DNA of 35,378 nt from a virus. The position numbers and the translations under genes were made by a program. Below, piece after piece: positions 32,916-35,378 of this stretch. The DNA lies in the IMG/VR virus record IMGVR_UViG_3300020411_000891, positions 1 through 35,378 of that record; one strand, 5' to 3'. Each line of letters begins with the position of its first letter. The stretch's first letter is position 1. Under the pieces are notes generated by a model, which was not told the DNA's origin, did not search any database, and worked only from the letters and a program-made list of their open reading frames with translations.

Positions 32916-33911
32916 ATGTTTGAGTATTTTTACAACGAAATCTTCAGGTCTGTTATTATAGGATTTGGTTCTTTATTTAATGGAATTGAAATTAAAAAAT
33001 CAAGTTCCATCATTAAGGTTCCCTTAGCATATGGACCAACTCAAAAGTTTCTTGCAAGGATGCAGCAAGAGGCAGATCTTAATAAGCCTGTTTCTATAAC
33101 TCTTCCAAGAATGGCATTTGAGTTTTTAGGATTGCAATATGACCCTACAAGGAAGTCAACACAAACTCAAACTATTATTAATCAAACTCCTGATGGATCA
33201 GAAGTAAAAAGAAATTATATGCCTGTTCCTTATAATATGAGATTTGAACTATCAATCATGACAAAGTTGAATGATGATATGCTTCAAATTACAGAACAGA
33301 TTTTACCATATTTTCAACCTGCATATCAACTCCCTATTAACTTCTTAGGTAATTTAAAAGAGAAGAGAGATGTTCCTATTCAATTAGATAATATTTCTAT
33401 GGAAGATGATTATGAAGGAAATTTTGATACTAGAAGAGCATTAATATACACTTTATCATTTACAGCAAAAACAACTCTATTTGGTCCTATTACAGATGTT
33501 TCTGGATCTGTTATCAGAAAAACTTCTGTTGGATACGTTGCTGGTTCTAAAGCACCTGGTGTTGCTGCAGAAAGAGACTTGTCTTATACTACAACTCCAA
33601 GAGCAACTAAGGATTATACTGGTGATGTAGTAACACTTCTTGCTGAGAATGTGGATCTAATTGAGACAGTCATTGAAGTTGATGATGGAACTAAGATTGA
33701 AGCAGAGAAATACATCTATGTTGGTCAAGAAGAGATGTATGTTGAATCTGTCACTGGTAATAAGATGACAGTTAGGAGAGGTGAAGATAATACAATGGAA
33801 CAAAATCATGTGAAGGGAGCACAAGTTAAGGGTATTAATTATCCAGGAACTGATGATAATGCTCTTATCCAATTTGGTGATGATTTTGGATTTGATGGCA
33901 CTATAACATGA
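32916..33911 (+). CDS. 15: tail completion and sheath stabiliser protein gp15
   Basis: The start MFEYFYNEIFRSVIIGFGSL mirrors T4 gp15 MFGYFYNSSFRRYATLMGDL, and ELSIMTKLNDDMLQITEQIL followed by PYFQP matches T4 ELSIFTRYEDDMFQIVEQILPYFQP. gp15 forms a hexamer that ends the tail tube and sheath and docks the tail to the neck. The protein is 331 residues against 272 in T4. The extension includes an RG...H module at about 255-307 (YIYVGQEEMYVESVTGNKM, then VRRGEDN and NHVKGAQV), also seen in the giant protein and the 2640-residue protein. The stop codon overlaps the AGGAG of the next gene. Confidence 0.92.
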   Translation: MFEYFYNEIFRSVIIGFGSLFNGIEIKKSSSIIKVPLAYGPTQKFLARMQQEADLNKPVSITLPRMAFEFLGLQYDPTRKSTQTQTIINQTPDGSEVKRNYMPVPYNMRFELSIMTKLNDDMLQITEQILPYFQPAYQLPINFLGNLKEKRDVPIQLDNISMEDDYEGNFDTRRALIYTLSFTAKTTLFGPITDVSGSVIRKTSVGYVAGSKAPGVAAERDLSYTTTPRATKDYTGDVVTLLAENVDLIETVIEVDDGTKIEAEKYIYVGQEEMYVESVTGNKMTVRRGEDNTMEQNHVKGAQVKGINYPGTDDNALIQFGDDFGFDGTIT

Positions 33912-33921
33912 GGAGTGAATT

Positions 33922-34383
33922 ATGCCAGTAAATGATGCTAAATTAGATAAAACTTTAAATATTACTCCAACTGAGGTAAGTAATATTCCAGAAGGTGGTT
34001 GTGTTAAAAGGCAAGATCAACTTACAGATGTTACCAATGTTGGTATATCTAAACCTGATAGATTAACTAAAACTGATATTGAAAAAGATTATGATTATAC
34101 TCGTGGTAATCTTTACAGCATTATAGAAAAGGGTCAGGAAGCAATTAATGGTATTCTTGAATTAGCACAAGATAGTGAAATGCCTAGAGCATATGAAGTG
34201 GCTGGTCAGTTGATTAAGAGTGTTTCTGATGCAACTGATAAATTGATGGATCTACAAAAGAAAGTAAAAGATGTTAATAAAGAGGAAGAAGCAAAGAGTC
34301 CTACCACTGTAAATAATGCACTTTTTGTTGGTTCAACAGCAGAATTGCAAAAGTTATTAAAAAAGAATACTCCAAATAAATAA
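33922..34383 (+). CDS. 16: small terminase subunit gp16
   Basis: The 153-residue product matches T4 gp16 (164 residues), the ring-forming subunit that recognises DNA and regulates the packaging motor gp17. The order of features agrees: an acidic start, DYDYTRGNLYSIIEKGQEAI (T4 [20 protein letters not shown]), a central helix with DSEMPRAYEVAGQLI (T4 NADSPRHMEVFATLM), a basic coiled segment (DKLMDLQKKVKDV), then NNALFVGSTAELQKL (T4 NATVFMGSPTELMDE). A strong AGGAG at 33911-33915 supports the ATG at 33922. The next gene starts 3 nt after the stop. Confidence 0.9.
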   Translation: MPVNDAKLDKTLNITPTEVSNIPEGGCVKRQDQLTDVTNVGISKPDRLTKTDIEKDYDYTRGNLYSIIEKGQEAINGILELAQDSEMPRAYEVAGQLIKSVSDATDKLMDLQKKVKDVNKEEEAKSPTTVNNALFVGSTAELQKLLKKNTPNK

Positions 34384-34386
34384 AGT

Positions 34387-35378
34387 ATGGAGAAAAATAC
34401 ACCTGACAATCTTAGCGATTTTTTCTCTTTAGTGAAGGAAGAGAAGAGGAAAAAAGACGAAGAAAAAAAGCAATTGATAGGTGAGATTTCTCTTGAGACT
34501 ATGTTTCAAGATATAGCAGTAGAAACTGCTAGAGTAAAAAAAGAATTACAAGAAAAAGAAAAGGAAAAAGAAGAAGCAAGAAAGAAATTAGTTGCTGATG
34601 CTAAGATCTTTGAGAATTTCTTATTCTCAGAGCCTAAGAAGAAAATTAAGAAGAAAGCGAAGAAAGATGATTATGAAGAATTAAAACAAGAGATTGGTAG
34701 TAAAGAAAAACCAGTTAAACCAGCTGTTGATGAAATTGCTACAGAAGAGACTACTGCTGATCATGCAATTAAAATATTAGATACTATTAATGAGAAGACT
34801 GGAAAAGAAATAATAAAGGAAAATACAACTGAATCTGAGATTGCCAAATTAAGAAAAGAACTTGATGTTCTTAAGCAAGCTGTATTCACACAAGGTGGTG
34901 GAGGAGAAGTCAACCTCAAATATCTTGATGATATTGTAGGTATTGCAACTAATGCATCTGCCTATAATGGTATGGTATTGTCATATGATCATGATATAAA
35001 CAAATTTAAATTCGTAGAACAAGCAGGTGCAGGAAGCACTACTTGGGCTACTGATTCAGTTGGTATTCATACTATCTCTAGTGTAGGTATAGCAACAAAT
35101 GCTGCTAATGCTGGTTATAAATTAGATGTTGGTGGAAATGCAAGAATCACTGGAATACTAACAGTAGGTACTGACACTATTGTTTTAGATGGTTCCAGCA
35201 ATACAATTAATGTTGGTACAGGAATTACATTAGATGCTGCTAATGAAACTATAACAGTAGGTGGTGCTCAAATTGCAGATGCTAGTGGTCAAGGTAACTA
35301 TACTGGTATTGTTACTGCTGCTGCTTTTGTAGGTCCTTTGACTGGAAATGTTGATGGAACTACTGGTACATTTAGTGG
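34387..35378 (+). CDS. coiled-coil and fibre-repeat virion protein (partial, runs off the window)
   Basis: The ATG at 34387 opens a frame of at least 330 codons with no stop before the window ends. Residues about 15-115 are highly charged and helical (EEKRKKDEEKKQLIGEISLE and a KKKIKKKAKK basic patch), and a second coiled coil lies near 149-167. After GGGGEVNLKYLDDIVGI (from about 170) the sequence becomes a Gly/Thr/Val fibre: YKLDVGGNARITGILTVG near 244 is a familiar phage-fibre repeat, and YTGIVTAAAFVGPLTGNV near the end matches the repeats of the 732-residue protein. It replaces gp17 directly after gp16. A structural or adhesin role is inferred; the C-terminus is missing. Confidence 0.65.
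   Translation, partial: MEKNTPDNLSDFFSLVKEEKRKKDEEKKQLIGEISLETMFQDIAVETARVKKELQEKEKEKEEARKKLVADAKIFENFLFSEPKKKIKKKAKKDDYEELKQEIGSKEKPVKPAVDEIATEETTADHAIKILDTINEKTGKEIIKENTTESEIAKLRKELDVLKQAVFTQGGGGEVNLKYLDDIVGIATNASAYNGMVLSYDHDINKFKFVEQAGAGSTTWATDSVGIHTISSVGIATNAANAGYKLDVGGNARITGILTVGTDTIVLDGSSNTINVGTGITLDAANETITVGGAQIADASGQGNYTGIVTAAAFVGPLTGNVDGTTGTFS

Noticed and set aside
34374-34382. AAATAAATA near the end of gp16 as a late promoter
   Set aside because: It encodes the last Asn-Lys-stop of gp16 and lies only 4 nt before the next ATG, too close to leave a leader, so coding chance is the simpler explanation.
1-35378. CRISPR array, insertion sequence, integrase or attachment site
   Set aside because: No regularly spaced direct repeats, transposase or integrase motifs, or terminal inverted repeats were seen. 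The only tandem repeats are in-frame protein repeats.

Overview
This window looks like part of the genome of a T4-like marine myovirus, most probably a cyanophage of Prochlorococcus or Synechococcus. The evidence is a baseplate-neck-terminase gene order that follows phage T4 (25, 6, 7, 8, the 9-12 region, 13, 14, 15, 16), T4-type late-promoter octamers in several gene junctions, strongly AT-rich coding sequence, and a small gene ending in the C-terminal signature of CP12, a Calvin-cycle regulator of cyanobacteria. All supported genes are on the + strand. Assignments rest on remembered family sequences; no database search was possible.

Region 1 (1-1007) holds no large gene. It has a strong hairpin at the left edge, two sigma70-type promoters (70-99 and 952-980), a tandem pair of DnaA-box-like 9-mers, four short candidate ORFs (290-406, 481-585, 711-776, 800-955) and a run of stem-loops at 586-715. 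Region 2 (1008-2695) is an accessory block: a probable GT-A glycosyltransferase-like protein, two tiny basic or unknown proteins joined by an ATGA overlap, a one-helix membrane peptide, the CP12-like gene, and another small unknown protein.

Region 3 (2746-33911) is the late structural module. It runs gp25, gp6, a 4318-residue gp7-related giant protein, a tail-fibre-like protein ending in a cupredoxin domain, gp8, a 2640-residue DUF4815-type baseplate/fibre protein in the place of T4 genes 9-12, two small proteins, and the neck and tail-completion proteins gp13, gp14 and gp15. Region 4 (33922-35378) has the small terminase gp16 and then the start of a coiled-coil and fibre-repeat protein that runs off the window, where T4 would have the large terminase.

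The structural genes are tightly packed, often with 1-6 nt gaps, and appear to be transcribed in blocks from T4-type late promoters upstream of gp25, the fibre gene, gp8, and possibly gp13 and gp15. The most notable structural theme is that several small beta-rich repeat modules recur in the giant gp7-like protein, the 2640-residue protein, gp8, gp14 and gp15. The conserved T4 cores are intact, and the extra length comes from these modules.
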